Positions 1 to 9,385 are shown, counted from the stretch's first letter. The stretch: 64,000 bases of DNA from JANLTP01 sp031363055 (GCA_031363055.1 JANLTP010000154.1:10567-74566), one strand, 5' to 3'. The notes: generated from the sequence alone by a model not told the origin. Numbers and translations are program-made.

Positions 1-2
1 TC

Positions 3-371
3 TACGCGACGTCGAATCGCCGTCATTTGATGCCCGAGTACATGAAGGAAAATCTCGAATACAAACATCAGGCCGATGGCGAGATTCACCCCGGTGAGAC
101 CAGTGAAGAAAAAATCTCACTGTCTGAGCGCTTCGGCGTTTGGGTATCGTTCTATCCGTTTCGCCAGGACGATTACTTGAGCATTGCATCGCACTGGCTG
201 GGTCACTTTGGCTGTGATTCGAAGACTATCGACGCGGCGCGCGGTGATGCCTTGCGCTTCGCGCTCGAGCGCGGTTCTCGGTCCGGTCGGGTCGCCTGGC
301 AATTTGCCAAAGACTATGCCGGTACGCGCGCGCTGTCGACCCGAAAAAAGCCGGTCAAACGTCGCGCTTGA
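3..371 (+). CDS. DUF815-family AAA+ ATPase, C-terminal part (cut by window edge)
   Basis: Only the last 122 codons are present; the frame is open from the window edge and stops at TGA 369-371. The stretch YATSNRRHLMPEYM near the edge is characteristic of the DUF815 family of AAA+ ATPases, whose cellular role is not settled, and the protein ends in a basic tail (TRKKPVKRRA). Members are soluble and usually about 280-300 residues, so more than half, including the P-loop, lies outside the window. Its stop overlaps the earliest possible start (TTG 368) of the Nudix gene, which suggests cotranscription. The same pair beside pil genes is usual in betaproteobacteria. Confidence 0.75.
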   Translation, partial: YATSNRRHLMPEYMKENLEYKHQADGEIHPGETSEEKISLSERFGVWVSFYPFRQDDYLSIASHWLGHFGCDSKTIDAARGDALRFALERGSRSGRVAWQFAKDYAGTRALSTRKKPVKRRA

Positions 372-397
372 AAGACGAGCATGAAGGGCGCGCAGAC

Positions 398-1243
398 GTG
401 ACTAAACCTGTGTCGCCGATCATCGCTTCAATGGCTGGCGCTTCGCCCGCAGGCGCCACACGGGCGACGCTCGAGGTCGCCGTCGGGGTCGTGTTTCGCG
501 AGGACGGCGCGGTACTGTTTGGCCAACGCCTGCCCGGCAAACCCTATGCCGGATGGTGGGAATTTCCCGGTGGCAAACTCGAAGTCGGTGAGTCGGTCGA
601 ACAGGCGCTGGCGCGTGAACTGCACGAGGAGCTTGGCCTGACGGTGACCGAATCGGTGCCCTGGGTCGTGCGCGAGTTTGATTATCCGCATGCCTATGTT
701 CGATTGCATTTTCAACGAGTCACCCGTTACGTCGGGGTGCCACAGTCTCGGGAAGGTCAGCAACTGAGTTGGCAGCAGGTTGGCGAACTCAGCGTGACGC
801 CGATACTGCCGGCGGCATTACCGGTTATCGAGTGGCTGACCTTGCCCACGCAGATACATTGCATCGCGGCCGATGCGCTGGCGCAAAAGCCAAATTCGAC
901 GTCGCCCAATGCGATGCGGCTGCTTCGAAGTGATGACGAATTACCGGACAGCGGTGTTCTATTCGAGCAACACGCCCTCGACGGCCAGATCTGGTCGAGT
1001 CAGCGCCTGCAAGACAGCCGTGCGCTGAACGGATCGTTGATCCAGGCGGTGATCTGTTCGAAGCAAGCCGACATTGATCGGGCGGCGGAACTGAATTTTG
1101 ATCTGGTGATCGCCGATCAGTCGCTGTCGGCGTCGGCTCGCAAGGCTCTGGCGCGGACAACCCGCTTGCCGCTGTTTGTCTTCGAATCGGATCTGGCGCT
1201 CGCGCGGGCGAGCGGCGCGCACGGAATCGCACGCATGCGCTAA
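398..1243 (+). CDS. Nudix (MutT-like) hydrolase with degenerate thiamine-phosphate-synthase-like C-terminus
   Basis: About 281 residues. The Nudix box starts near residue 58 (GGKLEVGESVEQA...REL.EELG) and keeps the glutamates that bind the metal, so a nucleoside-diphosphate-linked substrate such as 8-oxo-dGTP is likely. The last ~120 residues resemble the TenI/thiamine-phosphate-synthase-like domain often fused to MutT in proteobacteria. Here only the part resembling the end of that barrel is easy to see (VICSKQADIDRAAELNFDLV, then ASGAHGIARMR), so this half is probably not an active synthase. GTG 398 is preferred because GAAGGG lies about 10 bases upstream; TTG 368, overlapping the previous stop, would add 10 residues. 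It converges on yacG. Confidence 0.8.
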   Translation: MTKPVSPIIASMAGASPAGATRATLEVAVGVVFREDGAVLFGQRLPGKPYAGWWEFPGGKLEVGESVEQALARELHEELGLTVTESVPWVVREFDYPHAYVRLHFQRVTRYVGVPQSREGQQLSWQQVGELSVTPILPAALPVIEWLTLPTQIHCIAADALAQKPNSTSPNAMRLLRSDDELPDSGVLFEQHALDGQIWSSQRLQDSRALNGSLIQAVICSKQADIDRAAELNFDLVIADQSLSASARKALARTTRLPLFVFESDLALARASGAHGIARMR

Positions 1244-1266
1244 AGGCGCGTCAGTTGATCAGCACT

Positions 1267-1470
1267 TCAGGACGGCTTGCGGTCCGAATCATCCTCAAGG
1301 ACACTTTCAAGCGGATTGCCGGGCACGACATACTCGTCGGACGCCCAGGCACCGAGATCGATGGTCTTGCATTGCGGTGAACAAAACGGTCGCGACGGAT
1401 TGCTCGTCGCGTAGACGGTTTTCTTGCCGCATCTCGGGCAATTCACCAGGGGCGGTTTGCGTTCGGCCAC
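1267..1470 (-). CDS. yacG: DNA gyrase inhibitor YacG (zinc-binding)
   Basis: The 67-residue protein has the YacG zinc site, with cysteines at 11, 14, 30 and 34 (CPRC ... FCSPQC), followed by KTIDLGAWASDEY, which is highly conserved in the family. YacG binds GyrB in E. coli and inhibits gyrase; it is a small cytosolic protein. It is the last gene of the pilBCD-coaE-zapD-yacG series, 33 bases after zapD, a common order in proteobacteria. Length and motifs are normal. It converges on the Nudix gene with 23 bases between the two stops and no clear terminator there. Confidence 0.93.
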   Translation of the reverse strand: MAERKPPLVNCPRCGKKTVYATSNPSRPFCSPQCKTIDLGAWASDEYVVPGNPLESVLEDDSDRKPS

Positions 1471-1503
1471 GATGAGACTTTGAATAGGGGAGGTTAGTGA
1501 GGT

Positions 1504-2259
1504 CTAAAAGTTACAGAGCGACAGTTCGAAATCAACGGTGCCATCAAATGGCTTGGGTCTCAAATCGCCGTCTTGCGAAGTGAACCGAATCCAAAGCAGG
1601 TATTTGTTGGCGCTGATCTCCGGAATCGCGCCTTGCGACGAATCCAGCCGAACCTGCGCCATCTGATAGGTTTTGCCACCCAGGGGTTGCTGAAAACTGC
1701 CGGCCTGGGCCTGCAGTTTCGAGCGGTGCGCGCTCTCTCGCAGTAGCTTCAGCACAATCGTCAAGCCACTCACCAGCGGCCGAAACGGCTCGGTCCATTT
1801 CGCCAGATCGCGTTGTCGCATCGAGGCTGGCCGGTTCTGCCAGGCGTGATAGGACGGCAGGTCAAACTCGCAGGCACCGCCGGCAATGATCGCGCGACTG
1901 CGAATGCTCATCAGCCATTCGTTATCGCGCAGGTGTTGCCCGGTCTTGCCGGTGATCGCATTCATGCGACTGACTGCTGTATCAACTTGCGCCAGCACCT
2001 GATCCAACGCTTCGGTGGATACGTCGGGGCTGCCTCGAAACGCGTTCAGGGTCAGCCGATGCCGCTCGAGCTCCTGGACGGTATCGGTTCGCAGATCGGC
2101 ACGTGCCGTGACATCAAGCACGTCAAACAAGGTCATCAGCGCTGCGTGATGGTCGTTAGGCTGCTCCTTGCGCGAGAAATACTCAACCCGCTCGAACAGA
2201 TCCTCGAGCCGCATCAGAGTGCGAACTCGCTCGTTGAATGGATACTCGTAAAGAATCAA
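1504..2259 (-). CDS. zapD: Cell division protein ZapD
   Basis: The 251-residue product opens with ILYEYPFNERVRTLMRLE, the start typical of ZapD (formerly DUF1342), and keeps the family length. ZapD is a cytosolic protein that binds the FtsZ C-terminal tail and bundles protofilaments at the Z-ring. The N-terminal half is predicted helical and the C-terminal half has the beta-rich end (LLWIRFTSQDGDLRPKP). It follows coaE and precedes yacG, as expected. The start is fixed by the conserved N-terminus; nothing looks damaged. Confidence 0.93.
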   Translation of the reverse strand: MILYEYPFNERVRTLMRLEDLFERVEYFSRKEQPNDHHAALMTLFDVLDVTARADLRTDTVQELERHRLTLNAFRGSPDVSTEALDQVLAQVDTAVSRMNAITGKTGQHLRDNEWLMSIRSRAIIAGGACEFDLPSYHAWQNRPASMRQRDLAKWTEPFRPLVSGLTIVLKLLRESAHRSKLQAQAGSFQQPLGGKTYQMAQVRLDSSQGAIPEISANKYLLWIRFTSQDGDLRPKPFDGTVDFELSLCNF

Positions 2260-2333
2260 AACGCACAGGTCCTGATGGGGATTCCTCGAAACTGCCCGGA
2301 TTGTGAATGAAACGACGTTTCTTTACAAACCGG

Positions 2334-2966
2334 TCAGTGCCGGGCAGTGCCCGCCAACGTCAGGTATTGCTGATGCAGCGCCTGCACCTGCGCGGCGATC
2401 GCGCCGGCTTCTCCGCTGTTATCGACCACGTCGTCGGCCGCTGCCAGCCTTTGCGCGCGGCTGGCCTGCGCCTTCATGATCGCGAGCACCTGATCGTGCG
2501 GCAGTTGGCTGCGTGCCATGACGCGCGCGATCTGGACCTCTTCGGGACAGTCCACTACCAGTACGCGTTGAACGCGCTTTTTATGGCCGCCAGTTTCGAC
2601 CAGCAGTGGTACTACCATCATGACGTAGGGGCTGCGTGCGGCGGCGACCTGGGCGTCGCTCTCGGCGCGAATCATGGGGTGCAAGATCGACTCCAGGCGT
2701 ACCCTTGCACCCGGATCCTTGAATACCTTTTCGCGCATGACCGCGCGGTCCATACGGCCGTCGGCAGCCGCAATCTCGTGACCAAAGGCGTTGATCAGTG
2801 CAGGCATGGCCGGGCCGTTCGGCGCGGTCATTTGATGGGCGATCAGATCGGCGTCGACCAACGTCACCCCGAGCGCCGAAAACTGATCGGCCACCGTCGT
2901 TTTGCCACTGCCGATGCCACCGGTCAGGCCGACCAGGAAGGGCGGCTTCACGCCGACGGGCTTCAT
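2334..2966 (-). CDS. coaE: Dephospho-CoA kinase
   Basis: 210 residues. CoaE phosphorylates the 3'-hydroxyl of dephospho-CoA with ATP, the last step of coenzyme A synthesis, in the cytosol. The P-loop GLTGGIGSGKTT is at residues 13-24, followed by the DAD motif (VDADLIAHQM) and the LESILHPMIR substrate segment, all in place. ATG 2966 is chosen because it overlaps the pilD stop as ATGA (2963-2966), a typical coupled arrangement; the frame stays open further upstream, but only as a shadow of pilD. Next in the series is zapD, about 74 bases on. Confidence 0.95.
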   Translation of the reverse strand: MKPVGVKPPFLVGLTGGIGSGKTTVADQFSALGVTLVDADLIAHQMTAPNGPAMPALINAFGHEIAAADGRMDRAVMREKVFKDPGARVRLESILHPMIRAESDAQVAAARSPYVMMVVPLLVETGGHKKRVQRVLVVDCPEEVQIARVMARSQLPHDQVLAIMKAQASRAQRLAAADDVVDNSGEAGAIAAQVQALHQQYLTLAGTARH

Positions 2967-3823
2967 ATGCGCAGCAACATCGTGTTGATCGGCTCGCGCA
3001 AGTACAACATCAGCAAACCGGCGCCGGCCAGGTAGGGGCCGAAGGGCATGGCAGTCTCGCGGCCGCGTTTGGCCAGCACGATCAGCGCAATACCGATGAC
3101 GGCGCCAACGATCGACGAGAGCAGAATGATCGCTGGAATCGATTGCCAGCCAAACCAGGCGCCGAGTGCGCCGAGCAGCTTGAAGTCGCCGTAGCCCATT
3201 CCTTCCTTGCCGGTCACGAGCTTGAATACCCAATACACCGACCATAGCAGCAGATAGCCGAACATGGCGCCGATCACAGCGTCGCGCAGGGGTGTGAACA
3301 GGCCGAACAGATTGACCGCCAATCCAAGCCACAGCAGCGGCAAGGTCATCGAGTCCGGCAGCAGTTGCGTGTCAACGTCAATCATCGCGAGCGTCAGCAG
3401 AATCATGCTGAAGACGACGGCCGCGAGGCCAACCGCATTAAAACCGAGATAGCCGACCGCTGCTGCGCTCAGCAAGGCGGTGCTCGCCTCGATGATCGGA
3501 TAGCGCGCCGAGATAGGCGCGCTACACGACGAACACTTGCCGCGCAGGATCAACCACGAAAGAATCGGAATATTTTCCCAGGCGCGAATCGCATGACCGC
3601 AATGCGGACAACTCGAGCGCGGCGTCACCAGGTTGAACGCTGTCGGCGTCGTCACGGCTTCGCCGCGCAACTCGGCTGCCTCAGCCGCCCAGGCCTGTTC
3701 CATCATCTTCGGCAGGCGATAAATGACGACGTTCAGAAAGCTGCCGATCAACAGACCGAACAGGGCGGTGAACGCCATCGCCATGGCGGGCGTCTGCCCG
3801 AGTGCTTCAAACATGGCAATCAT
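2963..3823 (-). CDS. pilD: Prepilin peptidase / N-methyltransferase PilD
   Basis: 286 residues, an inner-membrane aspartyl protease that cleaves type IV prepilin leaders and methylates the new N-terminus. The N-terminal cytosolic domain has two cysteine pairs (CPHC and CSSC) around residues 73-100 that bind zinc. The catalytic motif GYGDFKLL is present, and the first aspartate (MIDVDTQLLPD region) is also kept. Several hydrophobic segments match the usual eight-helix topology. It lies 39 bases after pilC and its stop overlaps the coaE start by 4 bases. Full length. Confidence 0.95.
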   Translation of the reverse strand: MIAMFEALGQTPAMAMAFTALFGLLIGSFLNVVIYRLPKMMEQAWAAEAAELRGEAVTTPTAFNLVTPRSSCPHCGHAIRAWENIPILSWLILRGKCSSCSAPISARYPIIEASTALLSAAAVGYLGFNAVGLAAVVFSMILLTLAMIDVDTQLLPDSMTLPLLWLGLAVNLFGLFTPLRDAVIGAMFGYLLLWSVYWVFKLVTGKEGMGYGDFKLLGALGAWFGWQSIPAIILLSSIVGAVIGIALIVLAKRGRETAMPFGPYLAGAGLLMLYLREPINTMLLRI

Positions 3824-3862
3824 TAAATCATCAAGCGCAAAGGTGTTGGTTGCGAATGCGCC

Positions 3863-5089
3863 TCAGACGACCTGGCCGAGCTTGAAAATCGGCAAGTACA
3901 TGGCGACTACCAGGCCGCCAATCAGCACGCCCAGAAACACCATGATGAGTGGCTCCATCAAGCTCGACAAACTGGCGACTGCCTCGTCAACCTCGCGCTC
4001 GTAAATGTCGGCGGCCTTGCCCAACATGCCATCAAGCGATCCCGACTCCTCGCCGATCAGCGCCATCTGGATGACCATGTTTGGAAACAGATTGACGTTT
4101 TGCATCGAGACAGTCAGGCTGGTGCCGGTAGACACTTCCTGCTGGATCTTCTTGGTCGCCATCAAGTAGACATAGTTGCCGCAAGCGCCACCGACCGAAT
4201 CAAGCGCCTCGACCAGCGGCACGCCGGCCGCGAACATGGTGCCCAGGGTACGCAGCCAGCGCGCTACGGTGGCTTTCTCCAGCACCGAACCAAAGATCGG
4301 CACCTTGAGCATGAGCTTGTCCATGAACATCTGTACTTTGGGCGAGCGTCGCCAGGCCTGCAACAGGAAGTAAATGGTGCCGCCGATAATGCCGAAAATC
4401 AGATACCAATATTTGGTGAAGTAATCGGACATCGCGATCACGATCAAGGTCGGTGCGGGCAGATCGGCACCAAAGCTCGAGAACACATCCTTGAACGCGG
4501 GAATCACGAACAACATGATGACGGTCACCACAATACCGGCGACGGCCAACACAGCCGCCGGATAGAACAGGGCCGATTTGATCTGGCCCTTGATGGCCAT
4601 GATCTTTTCCTTGTAAGTGGCGAGTCGATCGAGCAGGTCATCCAGAATACCCGCCTGCTCGCCGGCGCCGACCAGATTGCAGAACAACGAGTCGAAGTAA
4701 AGCGGGTATTTGCGAAACGAAGCGGACAGTGACGAGCCGGTTTCGACGTCCTGTTTGATATCGGTAAAAAGCTTGGCTACGGCATTGTTCGAAGTGCCTT
4801 TGGCGACGATGTCAAAGGCCTGCAGCAGCGGTACGCCCGCGCGCATCATCGTCGATAACTGCCGGGTGAACAGGGTAATGTCTTTCTCGGTGATTTTGCC
4901 GCCGCGTTTGATCCGGCGCTTCTTGACGCTTTTGACCGTGATACCTTGCCGGCGCAGGGTTGAGCTGACCACATGTTCGCCGCCCGCGCGCATTTCACCG
5001 CGCACGGTTTTCCCCGCGCGGTCCTTGCCTTCCCAGGTGAAGGTTGATTCCTTGACCGGGGGTCGTATGCTTGCGGCTTTGGTGGCCAT
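3863..5089 (-). CDS. pilC: Type IV pilus inner-membrane platform protein PilC
   Basis: The 408-residue protein has the two repeated T2SS-F domains of the GspF/PilC family. The first begins around residue 80 (LFTRQLSTMMRAGVPLLQAF) and the second around residue 285 (WLRTLGTMFAAGVPLVEALD), each followed by hydrophobic helices; the last membrane segment ends LPIFKLGQVV. PilC is the platform on which the PilB motor acts to assemble pilin. It lies between pilB (44 bases upstream) and pilD. Length and motifs are normal. Confidence 0.95.
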   Translation of the reverse strand: MATKAASIRPPVKESTFTWEGKDRAGKTVRGEMRAGGEHVVSSTLRRQGITVKSVKKRRIKRGGKITEKDITLFTRQLSTMMRAGVPLLQAFDIVAKGTSNNAVAKLFTDIKQDVETGSSLSASFRKYPLYFDSLFCNLVGAGEQAGILDDLLDRLATYKEKIMAIKGQIKSALFYPAAVLAVAGIVVTVIMLFVIPAFKDVFSSFGADLPAPTLIVIAMSDYFTKYWYLIFGIIGGTIYFLLQAWRRSPKVQMFMDKLMLKVPIFGSVLEKATVARWLRTLGTMFAAGVPLVEALDSVGGACGNYVYLMATKKIQQEVSTGTSLTVSMQNVNLFPNMVIQMALIGEESGSLDGMLGKAADIYEREVDEAVASLSSLMEPLIMVFLGVLIGGLVVAMYLPIFKLGQVV

Positions 5090-5133
5090 CGGCTCAGTTC
5101 CTTGCTTGATTTATGGTCGGTACTAGCCGGACA

Positions 5134-6864
5134 TCAGTCATTGGTGCAACCGAGCACTTCGGCGATGGTGGTGTGACCTTGCTTGACCTTGATCAGTCCG
5201 GAACGGCGCAGATCATTGATATTTTCACGCTTCGATTGTTCGGCGATTTGCATGGCGTTGCCGTTGGCCAAAATAATGCGCTGCATTTCTTCCGAGATCG
5301 GCATGACCTGATAGATACCCACCCGCCCCTTATAGCCAGCACCGCCACAACGATCGCATCCGACCGGGCGAAATGGCATCCAGGTACCGTCGAGGTCTTC
5401 ATCGCGATAACCGGCGGTACGCAGCGCGTCTTCATCGAGATCGGCCGGTTGCTTGCAGGTACACAGTCGCCGGGCCAGGCGCTGAGCCGTGATCATGATG
5501 ACCGACGATGCAATATTGAACGGTGCGACGCCCATGTTCATAAGGCGGGTCAACGTAGTCGGTGCGTCGTTGGTGTGCAAGGTCGACATGACCATGTGGC
5601 CGGTTTGTGCAGCTTTGATGGCAATGTCCGCTGTATCGAGATCGCGAATCTCACCGACCATGATGACATCCGGGTCCTGGCGCAGAAACGATTTCAGCGC
5701 GACTGCAAAAGTCAGCCCCGCCTTGTCATTGACATTGACCTGATTGATACCCGGCAAGTTGATCTCGGCCGGATCCTCGGCGGTCGCAATATTTACGCCG
5801 GGTTGGTTCAAAATGTTCAGGCAGGTGTAGAGCGAAACGGTCTTGCCCGAGCCGGTCGGGCCGGTGACCAGCACCATACCGTACGGGCGCTTGACGGCGT
5901 CGAGTAGTTTGACTTTCTGATCGGGATCGTAGCCCAGCGCTTCAATGCCCAACTTGGCCGACGAGGGGTCGAGAATACGCATCACGATCTTCTCACCGAA
6001 CAGCGTCGGCAAGGTCGAGACCCGGAAGTCAATCGCCCGGTTGCCAGACATCACCAATTTCATCCGGCCGTCTTGCGGCACGCGTTTCTCGGAAATATCG
6101 AGCCGCGAAATGACCTTGATTCGCGACGATAGCTTGTCCTTGATGGCCAGCGGCGGTTGCGTGATCTCGCGCAGTTCGCCGTCGATTCGAAACCGAATCC
6201 GATAGAACTTTTCGTACGGTTCAAAATGAATATCGGAGGCACCGCTCTGGATGCCATCGAGCAGAATCTTTTGCAGGAACTTGACGACCGGCGCATCGTC
6301 GACCTCGGCCGCGTCGGCAACCTGGGCGGCCTGATCGTCGTTGGTGACCTCGAGATCCAGTGAATCATCGATCATCGACGAGAGCTGGTCGTTGGCGGTC
6401 TTGATGAACTTCTCGAGCACCTTCATGAGCTTGTCGTGCTCGACGATAATCGGGTCGACGACCGCTTCGGCCTGGAACTTGATCCGGTCGATGGATTGAA
6501 GATCGGTCGGATCGGACATGGCAACCGACAATCGATTGCCGCGCCGGCCCAACGGCAACACGCGGGTTTCGCCGGCCAGTTTTTTGTCGATCAAATCGGC
6601 AGGAAGGCCGGCAATATCAACTGCATCGAGATCGAGCAACGGATGGCCGAAGGTGTCGGCCGCGAATTTCGCGAGTTGTGCGGACTTGATTGGGCCGCCG
6701 GCGATCAGTTGATCAATAAAGCTGGTATTGGCATCGTCGGCCTTCTTTTGAAGCGCCGCCGCTTCGTCGACCCGCAACAGTCGATGTTGCACCAAGGCGC
6801 GGCCGAGGCCGGCAAGCGTGACCTGGGTTTCGCTGGTGGTTGACGAAGGAGTGGCGACGGCCAT
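5134..6864 (-). CDS. pilB: Type IV pilus assembly ATPase PilB
   Basis: 576 residues. An N-terminal MshEN/T2SSE-N domain (to about residue 160) is followed by the secretion ATPase core. Walker A GPTGSGKT is near residue 335, the Asp box and Walker B (DPDVIMVGEIRD) and the His box (GHMVMSTLHTNDAP) follow, and the zinc-binding cysteines CTCK ... CDRCGGAGYKG are near the C-terminus. PilB powers pilus extension from the cytosolic face of PilC. It is the first gene of the - series; in the 187 bases upstream I see no convincing sigma-54 or sigma-70 promoter. The ending TIAEVLGCTND is typical. Confidence 0.96.
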   Translation of the reverse strand: MAVATPSSTTSETQVTLAGLGRALVQHRLLRVDEAAALQKKADDANTSFIDQLIAGGPIKSAQLAKFAADTFGHPLLDLDAVDIAGLPADLIDKKLAGETRVLPLGRRGNRLSVAMSDPTDLQSIDRIKFQAEAVVDPIIVEHDKLMKVLEKFIKTANDQLSSMIDDSLDLEVTNDDQAAQVADAAEVDDAPVVKFLQKILLDGIQSGASDIHFEPYEKFYRIRFRIDGELREITQPPLAIKDKLSSRIKVISRLDISEKRVPQDGRMKLVMSGNRAIDFRVSTLPTLFGEKIVMRILDPSSAKLGIEALGYDPDQKVKLLDAVKRPYGMVLVTGPTGSGKTVSLYTCLNILNQPGVNIATAEDPAEINLPGINQVNVNDKAGLTFAVALKSFLRQDPDVIMVGEIRDLDTADIAIKAAQTGHMVMSTLHTNDAPTTLTRLMNMGVAPFNIASSVIMITAQRLARRLCTCKQPADLDEDALRTAGYRDEDLDGTWMPFRPVGCDRCGGAGYKGRVGIYQVMPISEEMQRIILANGNAMQIAEQSKRENINDLRRSGLIKVKQGHTTIAEVLGCTND

Positions 6865-7051
6865 ACGGTTGTCCGGTAGTCCCTGTTATGAGTGCTCACT
6901 ATGATCGCCTACTCGTGCCGGACTCGGCAGACCGGGGATGCGAACGGAGGATGAGCGCGGACTATCGGCGGATGAACGGCCACTGCGTCGGCAGAATGCG
7001 ACAGGCCGGGTCTGGGGACACGGATCAAGTGATCGAGCCATTAGCCCTTGC

Positions 7052-8356
7052 TTAACCGGTCTCCTGCTCGTCTTCGGCGACTTCGGCCGGTGCTACCGCC
7101 AGCCGTTGCAGTCGCACGCTGCGAATCACTCGGCCCTGGGTGTTGATCACCTCGGCGACAATAGGGCCAAACCGAAGGCTGACCCCGCCTTCGGGCAGGT
7201 CCTGCAATGCTTCGATGATCAAGCCATTCAGGGTTTTTGGTCCGTCGAGCGGGAATCCGGTCTGGAATTGCCGGTTCAAATCCCGCAGTTGCGAGCTGCC
7301 CTCGACGATGGCCTCGCCCTTAGCGCTCCAGGCGTCATCGCCTTCGCCGCCGGGCGCTGAGCTCGTGAATTCGCCGATGATCTCCTCGATGATGTCCTCC
7401 AGGGTGACCAGCCCGAGCAGTTCGCCATATTCATCGACGACCAGCCCGAGGCGTTGTTTGGTCTCCTGAAAAAACTGCAATTGCATGAACACCGGCGTGC
7501 CGCTCGGTATGAAATAGGGTTCGGTCGTCAACTCGCGCATGTCTTGCGGGCTGAACTGTTCCTGCTGGATCAGCGACAGTGCTCTACGAATATGCAAGAG
7601 GCCAATCACCTGATTGATTTCGCCCTCGAACACCGGCAACTTGTTGTGATAACAGGTCAACAGTTGCTGGCGGATGTCTTGTTCTGAGGTGGCAATATTC
7701 AGCGCCTCGATACGGTTGCGCGGCGTCATGACGTCATCAACCGTGATGTGTTCGAGATCGAACAGATTCAACAGGATGGCGCGGTGTTTGCCCGGCATGA
7801 ACTGGCCGGACTCGAGAACGATCGAGCGCAGTTCCTCGTTCGAAAGTCGCGTTTGGCTGGCACCATCAGGCGATACGCCCAACAGTCGCAGAATTCGGCC
7901 CGAGACGAGATTGATGGCCCAGACTACCGGCGAGGCCAGCTTCATGACCCATCGCAAGACGATCGCCGAGGGTAGGGCGATGCGCTCCGGGTAGGTCGCG
8001 CCAATAACCTTCGGGATGATCTCGCAGAAGATGATGATCAGCAGCGCGACGATCGTGGTGGCGATCACGATGACCGAGTCATCGTTGCCGAATTGCCGGA
8101 TGGCCAACGTCGTCACCAGCGCGGTGACAATGGTGTTGACCAGATTGTTGCCAAGCAAAATGGTGCTTAGCAGTTTTTCGGTCTGCTTGAGTAATTTAGC
8201 GGCCAGGGCGGCGCCATTCTTGCCCTGACTCACCAGATGGCTGAGCCGAAAGCGGTTCAGCGCCATCATGCTGGTCTCGGCGATCGAGAAAAACGCCGAC
8301 AGCAGCAGCAGGATGATCAGTGCGGCCAGCGGCGCCCAAAACGGAAGGTCATGCAA
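7052..8356 (-). CDS. CNNM/CorC-HlyC family membrane protein (DUF21 + CBS pair + CorC_HlyC)
   Basis: 434 residues. The N-terminal ~170 residues form a DUF21 (CNNM) membrane domain with several hydrophobic helices (PLAALIILLLLSAFFSIAET at the start). A CBS pair follows (VDDVMTPRNRIEALNI and VVDEYGELLGLVTLEDIIEE), then a CorC_HlyC domain after residue 340. Proteins of this type are linked to Mg2+/Co2+ efflux or resistance; the exact ion is unknown here. It stands alone on the minus strand. In other betaproteobacteria it is often beside pilB, as here. Confidence 0.88.
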   Translation of the reverse strand: MHDLPFWAPLAALIILLLLSAFFSIAETSMMALNRFRLSHLVSQGKNGAALAAKLLKQTEKLLSTILLGNNLVNTIVTALVTTLAIRQFGNDDSVIVIATTIVALLIIIFCEIIPKVIGATYPERIALPSAIVLRWVMKLASPVVWAINLVSGRILRLLGVSPDGASQTRLSNEELRSIVLESGQFMPGKHRAILLNLFDLEHITVDDVMTPRNRIEALNIATSEQDIRQQLLTCYHNKLPVFEGEINQVIGLLHIRRALSLIQQEQFSPQDMRELTTEPYFIPSGTPVFMQLQFFQETKQRLGLVVDEYGELLGLVTLEDIIEEIIGEFTSSAPGGEGDDAWSAKGEAIVEGSSQLRDLNRQFQTGFPLDGPKTLNGLIIEALQDLPEGGVSLRFGPIVAEVINTQGRVIRSVRLQRLAVAPAEVAEDEQETG

Positions 8357-8531
8357 ATCGAAAGTTCCTGGCCGGTGAACTCGGCAGCGGGTCGCCGAAC
8401 TGGTGTTAAATCACGAAGCGGGTGCCTGTGCTGATGCCGGCATTGATACCCGTACTGACGTTCCTCTTGGCGGTAAAGCTACCTGACTGTTCTCGTCAAG
8501 GCAAATCGTTCGTATCAATGGAGCTGCAAAC

Positions 8532-9305
8532 GTGAGCGAATATCATGAGTTGGAAATCAGCAACGGCATTGCCCGACTTTGCATCGTCAACGCCGGCGTC
8601 CTGAACATCGTTTCATCGCCGGTCATTATCGAGTTGACCAACGCGATCAACAGCCTGCGCGAGCGCAAGGATGTCCGCGTACTGGTGCTGCGCGGTTCTG
8701 GTGATCGAGCGTTTATCGGTGGCGCAGATATCACCGAAATGGCCGGGCTCGACGGTCACACTGCGCAGACATTCATTACGCGCCTGGCCGGCTTGTGTGA
8801 TTGCCTGCGTCGTTTCCCGACGCCGGTGATCGCCCGGATTTCAGGCTGGTGTCTAGGTGGTGGGCTTGAGGTTGCCATGGCCTGTGATTTGCGGGTCGCC
8901 GCCTTTGATGCTCAATTTGGCATGCCTGAGGTCAAGGTCGGAATTCCTTCGGTTATTCATGCGGCGTTGATGCCACGTTTGATCGGGGTTTCGCGGGCCA
9001 ACTGGCTTTTGCTGACCGGGCAGAACATTGATGCGCGACGGGCGGAGGCTTGGGGGCTGGTACAGAGCGTTTGTGAGCTGGCCGAACTGGATCCCAGGAT
9101 CGATGAATTGGCTCATACGATTGCCGGTTTTGGTCCGTCGGCTATCCAGCAGCAAAAGGCCCTGTTGCGTGCCTGGGAGGATGTTTCGATAGATTCGGCG
9201 GTCGCGGCTACCGTACCGGAGTTCGGGCGGGCGTTCGCCACCGGCGAACCGCAACACTTCATGGGCGAGTTTTTACGGGCAAAGTCGCAAAAGAAAAAAT
9301 CATAA
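8532..9305 (+). CDS. Enoyl-CoA hydratase/isomerase family protein
   Basis: 257 residues of the crotonase fold. The oxyanion-hole segments are DRAFIGGADITEM (residues ~57-69) and ISGWCLGGGLEVAMACDLRV (~102-121). The expected catalytic-acid position lies in FGMPEVKVGIPSVIHA, where Glu of MPE is kept. Substrate cannot be set from sequence. GTG 8532 is the only start giving the normal N-terminus; no strong ribosome site is visible. The gene stands alone between a - strand CNNM gene and an exported hypothetical. Confidence 0.87.
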   Translation: MSEYHELEISNGIARLCIVNAGVLNIVSSPVIIELTNAINSLRERKDVRVLVLRGSGDRAFIGGADITEMAGLDGHTAQTFITRLAGLCDCLRRFPTPVIARISGWCLGGGLEVAMACDLRVAAFDAQFGMPEVKVGIPSVIHAALMPRLIGVSRANWLLLTGQNIDARRAEAWGLVQSVCELAELDPRIDELAHTIAGFGPSAIQQQKALLRAWEDVSIDSAVAATVPEFGRAFATGEPQHFMGEFLRAKSQKKKS

Positions 9306-9367
9306 GACCCTGTTGAAGAACTTGATGTATCCTTATCTTGGAATCCGCGATTGTTGCGCCTGACATC

Positions 9368-9385
9368 CCGTAAAGCGTTTTACGG
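9368..9385. repeat. Short perfect hairpin after crotonase gene
   Basis: Seven-base perfect inverted repeat (CCGTAAA / TTTACGG, loop GCGT) about 60 bases after the crotonase stop. It has no U-run, so it is not a classical terminator; it may be a weak one or chance. Confidence 0.35.

Noticed and set aside
2307..3035. Plus-strand open frame opposite coaE
   Set aside because: Shadow of coaE/pilD; no motif and no ribosome site.
6865..7051. Sigma-54 promoter upstream of pilB
   Set aside because: No TGGCAC-N5-TTGC match on the minus strand in the stretch.
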